From Bacteroides fragilis NCTC 9343 (GTDB lineage Bacteria > Bacteroidota > Bacteroidia > Bacteroidales > Bacteroidaceae), in the NCBI RefSeq assembly GCF_000025985.1, contig NC_003228.3, positions 3,100,001 to 3,164,000 on the forward strand: a stretch of DNA of 64,000 nucleotides. Direction: 5' to 3'. Made by a program: the position numbers and the translations under genes. Below, one piece after another: positions 17,914 to 26,880 of the stretch. Every line of letters begins with the position of its first letter. The stretch's first letter is position 1. Below the pieces are notes generated by a model. The model was not told the origin of the DNA. It worked only from the letters and a program-made list of their open reading frames with translations, and searched no databases.

Positions 17914-18726
17914 ATGAAAGATATATTATCTGAAATCATTGCCAATAAACGTTTTGAGATCGACCTGCAGAAACAGGCCATCCCATCGGAACAGCTTCAG
18001 GAGAAGTTATCTGACGAGGTACAGCCGGGCTACTCCATGAAGCAGGCACTGGCCTCTTCGGCTACCGGTATCATTGCCGAGTTCAAACGCCGGTCTCCGT
18101 CCAAAGGCTGGATCTATGAAAATGCATGTCCGGAACAAGTCGTGCCGGACTATATAGCCGCCGGTGCTTCGGCGCTTTCTATACTCACGGATGAAAAATT
18201 CTTCGGAGGAAGCCTGAAGGATATTCGCACAGCACGCCCTTTGGTGAATATCCCGATCCTGCGCAAAGATTTTATAATCGATGAATATCAACTGTTCCAG
18301 GCCAAAATTGTGGGAGCTGACGCCATATTGCTGATAGCCGCCGCACTGGAGGCCGATCAATGTCATGCGCTTGCCGCAAAAGCCCATGAATTGGGACTGG
18401 AAGTCTTGCTAGAGATTCATACTGCCGAAGAACTGCCATTTATAAATAAGGAGATAGACATGGTAGGTATCAATAACCGCAACCTGGGCACTTTCTTCAC
18501 AGATGTAGAGAATTCTTTCCGGTTAGCCGGACAGTTGCCTCAGGATGCGCTGTTGGTATCGGAAAGCGGCATCTCGGATCCGGAAACAGTGAAACGCCTG
18601 CGTAAAGCCGGGTTCCGGGGATTCCTGATCGGAGAAACGTTTATGAAAACCCAACAGCCCGGACAGAAATTAAAAGAATTTATAAACGACCTGAATTCAC
18701 CACAGAGTGACACAGAGTCTCACTGA
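17914..18726 (+). CDS. trpC: Indole-3-glycerol phosphate synthase
   Basis: TrpC closes the indole ring in a TIM barrel. Family motifs are IIAEFKRRSPSKG, ILRKDFIIDEYQ, VGINNRNLGTF and LVSESGI. The protein is 270 residues, a little long. The last nine residues (262-270, SPQSDTESH) and the stop codon are encoded by the left arm of repeat R6, so the repeat has replaced the original 3' end. TrpC and TrpF are separate here, unlike the enteric fusion. Confidence 0.97.
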   Translation: MKDILSEIIANKRFEIDLQKQAIPSEQLQEKLSDEVQPGYSMKQALASSATGIIAEFKRRSPSKGWIYENACPEQVVPDYIAAGASALSILTDEKFFGGSLKDIRTARPLVNIPILRKDFIIDEYQLFQAKIVGADAILLIAAALEADQCHALAAKAHELGLEVLLEIHTAEELPFINKEIDMVGINNRNLGTFFTDVENSFRLAGQLPQDALLVSESGISDPETVKRLRKAGFRGFLIGETFMKTQQPGQKLKEFINDLNSPQSDTESH

Positions 18727-18799
18727 GAATTTTTCAAAGAAAACATTTATAATAAAAAAAATAAAACTCAGTGAGACTCAGTGTCACTCTGTGGTGAAC
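18696..18799. repeat. Interspersed inverted repeat, copy R6 (overlaps trpC)
   Basis: Arms TTCACCACAGAGTGACAC and GTGTCACTCTGTGGTGAA are fully complementary, and pairing continues through AGTCTCACTGAG / CTCAGTGAGACT. This is the longest near-perfect stem of the family in the window. The left arm is translated as the end of TrpC; the right arm ends 18 bp before trpF. Confidence 0.92.
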
Positions 18800-18816
18800 C
18801 CAACTTTAAACCCAAA

Positions 18817-19437
18817 ATGATGAACGACAAATTAATAAAAGTCTGCGGGATGCGCGAAGCTGAAAATATTCGTGAGGTAGAGCAACTAAAGGTGAACATG
18901 ATAGGCTTCATCTTCTATCCGAAATCTCCCCGTTGCCTCTACGAACTTCCTGCCTACATGCCGGTCAAAGCAAAGCGTGTCGGTGTCTTTGTCAACGAAG
19001 ACAAAAAGGAGATCGAAATATTTGCCGACCGTTTCAGCCTGGATTATATCCAGCTGCATGGCAATGAATCGCCGGAATACTGTCATTCGCTCCGGGCTAC
19101 CGGACTGCGGCTGATCAAAGCGTTCTCCATTGCCCGAAGAAAAGACTTTGAAAACATCGGAACTTACGAAGAGTCCTGCGACTATTTCCTGTTCGACACC
19201 AAATGCGAACAACATGGCGGCTCAGGAAATCAGTTCGACTGGAGCATGTTAAACAGCTATAAAGGGAAAAAGCCTTTTCTGCTTAGTGGAGGCATCAATC
19301 CATACAGTCCGCCTACACTGAAAGAGTTGCGCCATCCACAATTGGCAGGCTTCGATCTGAACAGCCGTTTCGAAACAAAACCGGGATTGAAAGATGTGGA
19401 AAGACTCAGGCACTTTCTGGAGGAACTGAGGAAATAA
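18817..19437 (+). CDS. trpF: Phosphoribosylanthranilate isomerase
   Basis: TrpF carries out the Amadori rearrangement before TrpC. The 206-residue TIM barrel starts KVCGMREAENI, with the catalytic Cys in CGMR and a general-acid Asp in FLFDTK. LSGGINP and GFDLNSRFE form the phosphate site (the common motif has SSG(V/L)E; here NSRFE). The start is the ATG at 18817, or at 18820 in the ATGATG pair; the frame upstream is R6 sequence. Confidence 0.95.
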   Translation: MMNDKLIKVCGMREAENIREVEQLKVNMIGFIFYPKSPRCLYELPAYMPVKAKRVGVFVNEDKKEIEIFADRFSLDYIQLHGNESPEYCHSLRATGLRLIKAFSIARRKDFENIGTYEESCDYFLFDTKCEQHGGSGNQFDWSMLNSYKGKKPFLLSGGINPYSPPTLKELRHPQLAGFDLNSRFETKPGLKDVERLRHFLEELRK

Positions 19438-19496
19438 CCCGCATCTGCACCAACCCTATATTCACATAAGACAGTAACAGATAAAAATAAAAGTAT

Positions 19497-20288
19497 ATGA
19501 ACAGAATAAACCAACTTTTCGACAGCAATCCCAGAGATTTGCTATCCATCTATTTTTGTGCCGGCTATCCTACTCTCGAAGGGACAACCGAAGTAATCCG
19601 TACTCTTGAAAAACATGGAGTGAACATGATTGAAATCGGTATTCCTTTCAGCGATCCGATGGCTGACGGTATGGTGATTCAGAATGCCGCCACGCAGGCC
19701 CTCCGCAACGGAATGTCACTCAGACTATTGTTTGAACAACTGCACGACATCCGTCGGGATGTAAAAATCCCATTAATCCTGATGGGATATCTCAACCCGA
19801 TCATGCAGTTCGGCTTTGACAACTTCTGCCGGCAATGCGCCGAATGCGGCATTGACGGAGTCATCATTCCCGACCTTCCTTTCAAAGACTATCAGGAACA
19901 CTTCCGCACCATTGCAGAGCGGTATGACGTGAAGGTAATCATGCTTATCACCCCTGAAACAAGTGAAGAACGCGTACGCGAGATTGATGAACACACCGAC
20001 GGATTCATTTATATGGTTTCATCGGCTGCCACCACAGGAGCTCAACAAGACTTTGACGGGCAAAAACGTGCTTACTTTAAAAAGATCGAAAAAATGAATC
20101 TTCGCAATCCCCGGATGGTCGGTTTCGGTATCAGCAACGAGGCTACCTTCCGTGCCGCTTGCGAAAATGCCTCGGGAGCCATCATCGGCAGCCGTTTTGT
20201 CACTCTGCTCCATGAAGAGAAGAACCCGGAGAAAGCAATCACACGCTTAAAAGCTATTTTGAATTTATCATCCAATGATTTGAGATAA
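19497..20288 (+). CDS. trpA: Tryptophan synthase alpha chain
   Basis: TrpA cleaves indole-3-glycerol phosphate and channels indole to TrpB. The 263-residue barrel has the catalytic Glu in MIEIGIPFSDPMADG, the second acid in DGVIIPDLPF, and the phosphate loop VGFGIS with SGAIIGSRF. It is the last gene of the operon, far from its partner trpB at the front; that order is usual for Bacteroidetes. Confidence 0.97.
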   Translation: MNRINQLFDSNPRDLLSIYFCAGYPTLEGTTEVIRTLEKHGVNMIEIGIPFSDPMADGMVIQNAATQALRNGMSLRLLFEQLHDIRRDVKIPLILMGYLNPIMQFGFDNFCRQCAECGIDGVIIPDLPFKDYQEHFRTIAERYDVKVIMLITPETSEERVREIDEHTDGFIYMVSSAATTGAQQDFDGQKRAYFKKIEKMNLRNPRMVGFGISNEATFRAACENASGAIIGSRFVTLLHEEKNPEKAITRLKAILNLSSNDLR

Positions 20289-20310
20289 ATCAATCCCCCA
20301 AAAAGATGTA

Positions 20311-20410
20311 TCCACCACAGAAGCTCACACAGATTTGCACAGATAAATTTCATTAGTTATCAATAGACTAGGTACACAACATGGAATTCTGTGTGAACTT
20401 CTGTGGTGAA
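20311..20410. repeat. Interspersed inverted repeat, copy R7
   Basis: Arms CCACCACAGAAGCTCACACAG and CTGTGTGAACTTCTGTGGTG. The AAGCTCAC block differs from other copies but is matched by GTGAACTT in the opposite arm, so the arms changed together. It closes the trp operon. Confidence 0.88.
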
Positions 20411-20500
20411 TGCTCCCCCCCTCCCCGCCGTTCATCATCGAAAACCGTTTGTCATTGAAAGTTTATTGTTTTTCATTCGCCGTTCATCACTTAAAATTGT

Positions 20501-20508
20501 TATCTTTG
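20501..20508 (+). promoter_or_regulatory. Putative -7 box for ansA
   Basis: TATCTTTG, 28 bp before the ATG at 20537; the -33 element is not clear. Confidence 0.55.
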
Positions 20509-20536
20509 TCGGGAAAATAGCAAAAATGACACAGAT

Positions 20537-21583
20537 ATGAAAGCAGATTACCCCTCCGTACTACTTATTTATACGGGTGGAACTATCGGAATGATAGAAA
20601 ACCCAGAAACCGGTGCTCTGGAAAATTTTAATTTCGACCATCTACTAAAACACGTACCCGAACTAAAAAGATTCAATTATCGTATCTCTTCTTACCAGTT
20701 TGATCCCCCCATCGACTCCTCGGATATGGAACCGGCATTTTGGGCCAAACTGGTTGAAATAATCAACTACAACTACAATTCTTTTGACGGCTTTGTGATC
20801 CTGCACGGCACCGACACAATGGCCTATACAGCTTCTGCTCTCAGTTTCATGCTCGAGAATCTGAGTAAGCCCGTCATCCTGACCGGCTCTCAGCTCCCGA
20901 TCGGTACGCTGCGGACGGACGGTAAGGAAAACCTGATTACAGCCATTGAAATCGCGGCAGCCAAAAATCCGGACGGTACGGCCATCGTTCCCGAGGTCTG
21001 CATCTTTTTTGAAAACCATCTGATGCGTGGCAATCGCACGACTAAAATCAATGCCGAAAACTTTAACGCTTTCCGTTCATTCAACTATCCGCCACTGGCC
21101 CGGGTAGGTATACATATTAAATATGAACCCAACCTGATTCGCAAACCGGATTTGAGCAAGCCCCTGAAACCACACTATCTATTCGATACCAATGTAGTAA
21201 TACTCACGCTTTTCCCCGGAATACAAGAGGGCATTGTTTCGGCACTGCTTCATGTACCGGGACTCAAAGCAGTGGTACTCAAAACTTTCGGATCGGGGAA
21301 TGCTCCCCAAAAGGAGTGGTTCATCAGAGAACTGAAAGATGCCACCGACCGGGGAATCATCATCGTCAACATCACCCAATGCGCTTCCGGCGCCGTCGAA
21401 ATGGAACGTTACGGAACAGGAATCCAATTACTGCAGGCAGGGGTGATCAGCGGCTATGACAGCACGCCGGAATGTGCAGTAACCAAATTGATGTTCCTCT
21501 TAGGACACGGACTCGATAATAAAGAGATCAGATACAAGATGAACTCTTGCCTGATCGGTGAAATAACTAAAAGGGTCGAATAA
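20537..21583 (+). CDS. ansA: Type I (cytoplasmic) L-asparaginase
   Basis: It hydrolyses asparagine to aspartate. The 348-residue protein has the first catalytic Thr in LLIYTGGTIGMIENP and the second in VILHGTDTMAYTAS, the two signature sites of the family. There is no signal peptide, so it is the cytoplasmic type. It is monocistronic downstream of the trp operon with its own promoter. Confidence 0.95.
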   Translation: MKADYPSVLLIYTGGTIGMIENPETGALENFNFDHLLKHVPELKRFNYRISSYQFDPPIDSSDMEPAFWAKLVEIINYNYNSFDGFVILHGTDTMAYTASALSFMLENLSKPVILTGSQLPIGTLRTDGKENLITAIEIAAAKNPDGTAIVPEVCIFFENHLMRGNRTTKINAENFNAFRSFNYPPLARVGIHIKYEPNLIRKPDLSKPLKPHYLFDTNVVILTLFPGIQEGIVSALLHVPGLKAVVLKTFGSGNAPQKEWFIRELKDATDRGIIIVNITQCASGAVEMERYGTGIQLLQAGVISGYDSTPECAVTKLMFLLGHGLDNKEIRYKMNSCLIGEITKRVE

Positions 21584-21645
21584 AAAATGTTTTATTGATC
21601 GCTTCCACACAACAATAACCTGTTTGAATTCCGCTTTTCCGTCTC

Positions 21646-21686
21646 AGGGGAGTGAAAGGGCTCTTTTCAAAGCATGCCCCTCCCCT
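21646..21686 (+). terminator. Possible terminator hairpin after ansA
   Basis: AGGGGAG (21646-21652) and GGGC pair with GCCC and CTCCCCT (21680-21686). The stem is GC-rich but the T-run is poor. Confidence 0.4.
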
Positions 21687-21752
21687 TGATAAATTTTGTT
21701 AATTGAGTTATAGATAGTTATTAACTAAACCATATACCTCAATTTATAGTTG

Positions 21753-21760
21753 TATATTTG
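21753..21760 (+). promoter_or_regulatory. Putative -7 box for the LruC lipoprotein
   Basis: TATATTTG at 21753-21760, 38 bp before the ATG at 21799. Confidence 0.5.
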
Positions 21761-21798
21761 TATTGCATATTTGCAAATATTGAGCAAAACAAACAGGT

Positions 21799-24225
21799 AT
21801 GAAAACATCAATTAACAAACTATGTATTGCTGCGTCGATACTGGTTACGGCTGCGGGCATATCCGCTTGTGTAGACGACAACAAAACTCTCTATGATCCG
21901 GAGTATAAGACTCCTAATCCGATGGAGGAAATCAGTGCACCGACCGGATTTGACTGGTCGTCGACCCATGCCATTAAATTCAATGTAGAGGTTAACGACG
22001 AATTTGACGGACAGTATTATTATACCGTAGAAATAGTAGATAAAAACCCGCTTGAAGCAACGACAGAAGAGCCCTATAATACCTTAGCCAAAGGAGTTGC
22101 CAGGAAGGGAGAAACTTATCAGACCGAAGTGGTATCTTCCAAAGATACCAAATATCTTTATGTCCGTCAGACTGACCCACGTGGCAGAGACCGGATTAAA
22201 CAGGTAGAAATCGACGAGTCAACCTCCCATATTCAGTGCTCTTTTACAGGTACATCTGCAATCAAAACGAGAGCTTTTGCAACCACCAGGGGGAATAACG
22301 GAGGAATTGACATTCCGAAAAGAACAGAACAAAGCTATGACATCAGCCGGGCTATCCCGGTAACAAGTCCTTCACAGGTTCTGCAAGGAGGCCAAACCTA
22401 TATTGTTACGGGAAACTTTTCAGGTAAATTCACAGATACCTCTCTCAGCAACTCGAACAAAGCGACCGTCTATATACAAGGAACCTGGGAACTGGCACAG
22501 GTCACCCAAGACTTCCTGGATATTATTGTTTTGAAGGATGGAAAGATTAATGGAAAATATCTGATGCTGCAGAATACAAGTACTTTAACAATCCAATCCG
22601 GAGCAGAAGTATCTTTATCCGATCAATTGATATGTAACACATACAGCACTATTTGCAATTTCGGTGATCTGAAAACAAAGAATATGAAATTGAACACCAA
22701 CGATATTCTTTACAATGGACACAAAACGGACATCACGAACAGTCTGGATGCTTCGCAAGGAGGCAACATCCACAATTTCGGAAAACTGGATGTAGAGAAT
22801 ACGATAAAGCTAAATACGCCTTCCATTGTATATAATGCGCCAGAATGTAAGATAGAAGCTAAGACATATGAAGCTGCGGGAAGTACGAATGTGAACTTCG
22901 GCGAAATGGAATTTGATACTTATGATAGCGGTGGAGCGGGAGGTTCGCTATATAACAATTGTATGCTGTTTGTAGAGCACATGAAGGCAGGCGGCATCGT
23001 TTACCTGGATCATGGAGTGATAGCCGAAGAAAAAGAAGACGATGAAGAGAACGAACTCTTCGAAGAAGTCGATGATATTGAGTTCTATGACAATGCTAAA
23101 GTGACTTTAGCGAATGGTTCGATGATAAAAGCCAAAAATATAATTGCTAAATCCGGTTTATCGGTTAACGGTGAAGGCAATGAAACCTCTTTATTAAAAG
23201 CGACCGAAAAAGTACAAATCCAAAATTGGGATGTCCGTTTTAATGGCAGATTGTGTATCACCGGAAAGATCAGTTGCTCCAATCCGGACATGTATCAGGC
23301 AGGAAGTGAAGTAACCTTCTCCGAAAGTCCGGACGTAATCATTACCGGCTGCAACGGAAAAGCAGAGGTACCCGATCCGGCTCCCGAGCCTTCCGATCCG
23401 GTGTTCCCCATCATTGTAGATGACAATCATAACTATACATATCTGTTTGAAGACCAATGGCCTTTGTATGGAGATTACGATATGAACGATATCGTACTGG
23501 AGGTTAAAAAGAGGAAAATAAGCATCGATAAACACAATAAAGTCACCGAATTCGATCTGTCTGTCGAACTGCGTGCGGTCGGTGCGCAGAAGACAATTGC
23601 CGCAGCGATCATGTTTGATGAAATTCCGGCATCTGCCGTCACACAAGCTGTCACCTACGCCGACAATTATCAGCCGGTATCTTTTGAGCTGACAGACAAA
23701 AACATAGAGAAGGGACAAGAGTATGCAGTAGTTCCTCTATTCGACAATGCACATGCATTGATGGAACGTCCGACAGGCTCGTTTGTCAACACGATATCCG
23801 GAAGTGACAACAATCAAAAGAATACCAAGACCATTCATTTCACACTCAGATTCGACTCGTCTGTTGCACCAAGCAGTGATGCTCTTAATATCAATAACTT
23901 GAATATTTTTATCATCACAGACAGGGGAAGCAAACGAAAAGAGATCCACGTAGCCGGATACCGGCCGACCCTACTGGCAAACACTGAGTTATTCGGAGGG
24001 AATAACGACGCCTCTTCTCTCAATGGAAAGAAGTATTACATCAGTAAAGATAACCTAGCTTGGGGAATCATGGTTCCGACCCAATTTAAGTGGCCATTGG
24101 AATATACACAGATTCAAAAGGCATATTCTCAATTCGCCGGATGGGTCACCACGGGCGGAGCGGATAACAAGAAATGGTGGAACGATTTTGATAACACAAA
24201 AGTGTTCCAAACCAATAAAAATTAA
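21799..24225 (+). CDS. LruC-domain lipoprotein
   Basis: The 808-residue protein begins with a lipoprotein signal (lipobox AGISAC, Cys near residue 24). A middle region of about 350 residues has repeated short strand motifs (NFGDLKTKNMKLN, NFGKLDVENTIKLN, NFGEMEFDTY) suggesting a right-handed beta-helix or similar solenoid. An acidic patch (EEKEDDEENELFEEVDD) and a PDPAPEPSDP linker follow. The C-terminal 270 residues start TYLFEDQWPLYGDYDMNDIV, the LruC domain (DUF4842) with an Asp-rich likely Ca-binding loop. A surface location is probable; function unknown. A clear terminator follows. Confidence 0.8.
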   Translation: MKTSINKLCIAASILVTAAGISACVDDNKTLYDPEYKTPNPMEEISAPTGFDWSSTHAIKFNVEVNDEFDGQYYYTVEIVDKNPLEATTEEPYNTLAKGVARKGETYQTEVVSSKDTKYLYVRQTDPRGRDRIKQVEIDESTSHIQCSFTGTSAIKTRAFATTRGNNGGIDIPKRTEQSYDISRAIPVTSPSQVLQGGQTYIVTGNFSGKFTDTSLSNSNKATVYIQGTWELAQVTQDFLDIIVLKDGKINGKYLMLQNTSTLTIQSGAEVSLSDQLICNTYSTICNFGDLKTKNMKLNTNDILYNGHKTDITNSLDASQGGNIHNFGKLDVENTIKLNTPSIVYNAPECKIEAKTYEAAGSTNVNFGEMEFDTYDSGGAGGSLYNNCMLFVEHMKAGGIVYLDHGVIAEEKEDDEENELFEEVDDIEFYDNAKVTLANGSMIKAKNIIAKSGLSVNGEGNETSLLKATEKVQIQNWDVRFNGRLCITGKISCSNPDMYQAGSEVTFSESPDVIITGCNGKAEVPDPAPEPSDPVFPIIVDDNHNYTYLFEDQWPLYGDYDMNDIVLEVKKRKISIDKHNKVTEFDLSVELRAVGAQKTIAAAIMFDEIPASAVTQAVTYADNYQPVSFELTDKNIEKGQEYAVVPLFDNAHALMERPTGSFVNTISGSDNNQKNTKTIHFTLRFDSSVAPSSDALNINNLNIFIITDRGSKRKEIHVAGYRPTLLANTELFGGNNDASSLNGKKYYISKDNLAWGIMVPTQFKWPLEYTQIQKAYSQFAGWVTTGGADNKKWWNDFDNTKVFQTNKN

Positions 24226-24240
24226 AACAAACAATTGTGT

Positions 24241-24274
24241 GAGCCGGGCAATAAACGTTTCCCGGCTCTTTTTT
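24241..24274 (+). terminator. Rho-independent terminator
   Basis: GAGCCGGG (24241-24248) pairs with CCCGGCTC (24261-24268) and is followed by six T residues. Confidence 0.88.
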
Positions 24275-24340
24275 ATGTCTAAAAGAGAGTCTTCATATAA
24301 AAACACTTCTTTTAGAGAACATTGTTACAAAAATATTATA

Positions 24341-24348
24341 TATATTTG
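24341..24348 (+). promoter_or_regulatory. Putative -7 box for the glycan cluster
   Basis: TATATTTG, 80 bp before the receiver-protein gene at 24428. Confidence 0.5.
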
Positions 24349-24427
24349 CAGTATAGAGTAAGCATACTCCATACATATCAAGAGAACAAACAGCAAGACA
24401 AACAACATAACTCTTACTAATCACATT

Positions 24428-24793
24428 ATGAGAAAGCTAATATTACTTGTTGACGATAAAGAAACTATCGCTAAGGTCGCATCAATCTATTTAGGAAAAG
24501 ATTATGATATTCAATATTTTCCCGACCCCATCCACGCACTTGAATGGCTACATGAAGGAAAAACACCCGATCTGATTATATCGGATATACGCATGCCGCT
24601 GATGAGAGGTGACGAATTTCTACATTATTTAAAATGTAATGAGTTGTTCAAAGACATACCCGTCATCATGCTTTCCAGTGAAGAAAGTACCAGTGAAAGG
24701 ATCAGGCTGCTGCAAGAAGGAGCTGTAGATTATATCCTGAAACCTTTCAACCCAATGGAACTAAAAATACGTGTCAAAAAAATCATAGAATAA
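24428..24793 (+). CDS. Stand-alone response-regulator receiver protein
   Basis: The 121-residue CheY-like protein has the acidic pocket in LLVDDKE, the phospho-acceptor Asp53 in IISDIRMP, the Ser switch in IMLSSEE and the Lys in ILKPFNP. All key residues are present, so it is probably phosphorylated. No output domain and no kinase are nearby. The sugar transferase gene starts on the very next base after its stop codon, so the two are tightly coupled. It may control the transferase by protein contact. Confidence 0.9.
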   Translation: MRKLILLVDDKETIAKVASIYLGKDYDIQYFPDPIHALEWLHEGKTPDLIISDIRMPLMRGDEFLHYLKCNELFKDIPVIMLSSEESTSERIRLLQEGAVDYILKPFNPMELKIRVKKIIE

Positions 24794-25954
24794 ATGTTAC
24801 ATCTCATTTATATTGGGAGACATGCTGATACTATCGAACAATTCTCTAAGATAGCTGAAGGGGCATTTTATGCCATTCAAAACAGTAGAAAAGCAAGCGA
24901 ATTTATCGATAAAATACGTGAGAAATATGACATAGTGATTCTTTTCGAGCAACGGATCATCTCAAAAGACATCCCCGAAATCCAATATCTGAGAAAGAAA
25001 TTTCCGGGAGTATATATCGCTCTCGTTACAGAGGGAATCAATAAGGAAGACCGACCCGCTTACCTGAAGGCCGGTATCAATAATTCAATACCATTTAATT
25101 CTACCCCCGAAACTTTTAAAGACATAACGGAGTTTATGATGCGGCGCAAGCAGCAAAAGATTAATGATATCCACAAAAAAGGAGCAAATCTACTGTTCTT
25201 CAAGCTCCCTTTATGGAAAAGATTATTTGATATCGTCTTCTCTTCTATCGCCATATTATGTTTGTCGCCAATACTGATAATTACGGCTGTAGCCATCCGC
25301 CTGGAAAGTAAAGGTGCTGTGGTATACAAGTCGAAACGGGTAGGAAGCAATTATAAAATATTCGACTTCCTGAAGTTTCGCTCCATGTACACTGACGCAG
25401 ACAAGCATCTGAGAGACTTCAATCAGCTCAATCAATATCAGACAGAAGAAGAACCGGAACTGAGCGGAGAAGAGTTCCTGATCGGTGACGATATAGAACT
25501 GAACGAAGAAGAGACCATGTTAATTTCAGATGACTTCATCATATCCGAACAAAACTATACAAGCAAAAAATCGATAGAAAAAAAGAATGCATTCGTTAAA
25601 TTGGAGAATGATCCCCGCATCACCAAAGTAGGACGCATCATCCGCAAATACAGTATCGACGAGTTGCCGCAATTGGTCAATATATTGAAGGGAGATATGT
25701 CTATCGTAGGCAACCGACCCCTCCCGCTTTACGAAGCGGAACTGTTGACAAGCGATGAATATATTGACCGCTTTATGGGACCGGCAGGACTAACCGGGCT
25801 TTGGCAAGTAGAAAAACGCGGAAGCAGTGGAAAGTTGTCTGCCGATGAACGTAAACAACTGGACATTAAATATGCCCAAACGTTTTCTTTCTTACTCGAC
25901 ATGGAGATTATCCTAAGGACTTTCACCGCGTTTATACAAAAAGAAAACGTATAA
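24794..25954 (+). CDS. Polyprenyl-phosphate sugar-1-phosphate transferase with pseudo-receiver N-terminus
   Basis: The 386-residue protein has two parts. Residues 1-120 look like a receiver domain whose Asp and Lys are not conserved (VILFEQR, SIPFNST). From about residue 135 it is a bacterial sugar transferase: KRLFDIVFSS, a membrane helix, FLKFRSMYTDAD, NDPRITKVGRIIRKYSIDEL, and SIVGNRPLPLYEAE with GLTGLWQVEKRG. Such enzymes start glycan assembly by moving sugar phosphate to undecaprenyl phosphate. An acidic insert of about 60 residues (about residues 216-275) interrupts the catalytic domain. The partner receiver gene directly upstream is suggestive. Confidence 0.85.
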   Translation: MLHLIYIGRHADTIEQFSKIAEGAFYAIQNSRKASEFIDKIREKYDIVILFEQRIISKDIPEIQYLRKKFPGVYIALVTEGINKEDRPAYLKAGINNSIPFNSTPETFKDITEFMMRRKQQKINDIHKKGANLLFFKLPLWKRLFDIVFSSIAILCLSPILIITAVAIRLESKGAVVYKSKRVGSNYKIFDFLKFRSMYTDADKHLRDFNQLNQYQTEEEPELSGEEFLIGDDIELNEEETMLISDDFIISEQNYTSKKSIEKKNAFVKLENDPRITKVGRIIRKYSIDELPQLVNILKGDMSIVGNRPLPLYEAELLTSDEYIDRFMGPAGLTGLWQVEKRGSSGKLSADERKQLDIKYAQTFSFLLDMEIILRTFTAFIQKENV

Positions 25955-25971
25955 CCGTACGATATCGGATC

Positions 25972-26865
25972 ATGGATACTTTTATTCAAACAACAGATTT
26001 CATCTTATTTCTATGCTTCAGTCTGATGACTGTTTATCTGGGAGTTTTGGCAATAGCAGCTTCTCTAAGAAACGACACTCCATATCCCCAAGCAGGAAAA
26101 AGACATAGATTCGCCATTCTGGTTCCCCCGGGTAGCACTTCCCTCCCCTTACCCCATTATCCGGAAGAGCTATATCAAGTATTCACTTATGAAGATCTGA
26201 CAGAAGCTATAGCCGCACTGAATGAAAATGATTTCGATGGTGTAGTCGTCCTGGGAGAAACCACCCGGATCGAACCTGCCTTCCTGGAGGAAATCAACAG
26301 CGTTTTCGATGCCGGCATCCAAGCCATTCAACTCCGTCACATCACGGAAAAACGTTCGACCCGCAAACAATACTTTCAGGCTCTGAACGAAGAAATCACT
26401 CAGGCCCTGTTCGGGACAGGAGCAACCCGCCTGGGAGTGTCGTCGGCTTTATACGGTGCGGACATGGTATTGGACTTGAAATGGCTGAAAAAGAATCAAA
26501 AGAGCCGCAAGAGCAATCTGGAAAGAAGATTAGTCCGGCAAGGTATTTTCGTGGAATATCTGGAAAAAGTGAAAGTTTATAGCAGCGACATACGTGCTCC
26601 ACGCTATAAAGTAAGATTTTCCAAAGCGCTCCGCGCACTTCCGGAAGCAATATTCACTGCCCACTGGGATTATTGCAACAAAATACTCAGATGGATTCTT
26701 CCTTCCCGGAAAACGAATTTAATAAGTATTGCACTTATTGCAACGGCATTGCTTTGCTACGACTGGAGCCTGTCTCTGAAGTGGTGGAGCTTACTTTATA
26801 TACTGATGTTCATCATTTGTCTGGCTATCCCGGATTATCTGGTACGACAAAAAACAAAAAAATAA
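25972..26865 (+). CDS. Membrane-bound glycosyltransferase-2-like protein, probably inactive
   Basis: The 297-residue protein has a hydrophobic helix at residues 10-32, a soluble middle, and two C-terminal helices near 245-285. The middle resembles a family 2 glycosyltransferase (IEPAFLEEINSVFDAGIQAI matches the part after the usual DxD). The DxD region itself reads GETTRIEP, and the usual N-terminal nucleotide-binding strand is weak. It may be a non-catalytic partner in the cluster. The assignment rests on resemblance only. Confidence 0.55.
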   Translation: MDTFIQTTDFILFLCFSLMTVYLGVLAIAASLRNDTPYPQAGKRHRFAILVPPGSTSLPLPHYPEELYQVFTYEDLTEAIAALNENDFDGVVVLGETTRIEPAFLEEINSVFDAGIQAIQLRHITEKRSTRKQYFQALNEEITQALFGTGATRLGVSSALYGADMVLDLKWLKKNQKSRKSNLERRLVRQGIFVEYLEKVKVYSSDIRAPRYKVRFSKALRALPEAIFTAHWDYCNKILRWILPSRKTNLISIALIATALLCYDWSLSLKWWSLLYILMFIICLAIPDYLVRQKTKK

Positions 26866-26880
26866 CCAACTCTCCCGATT

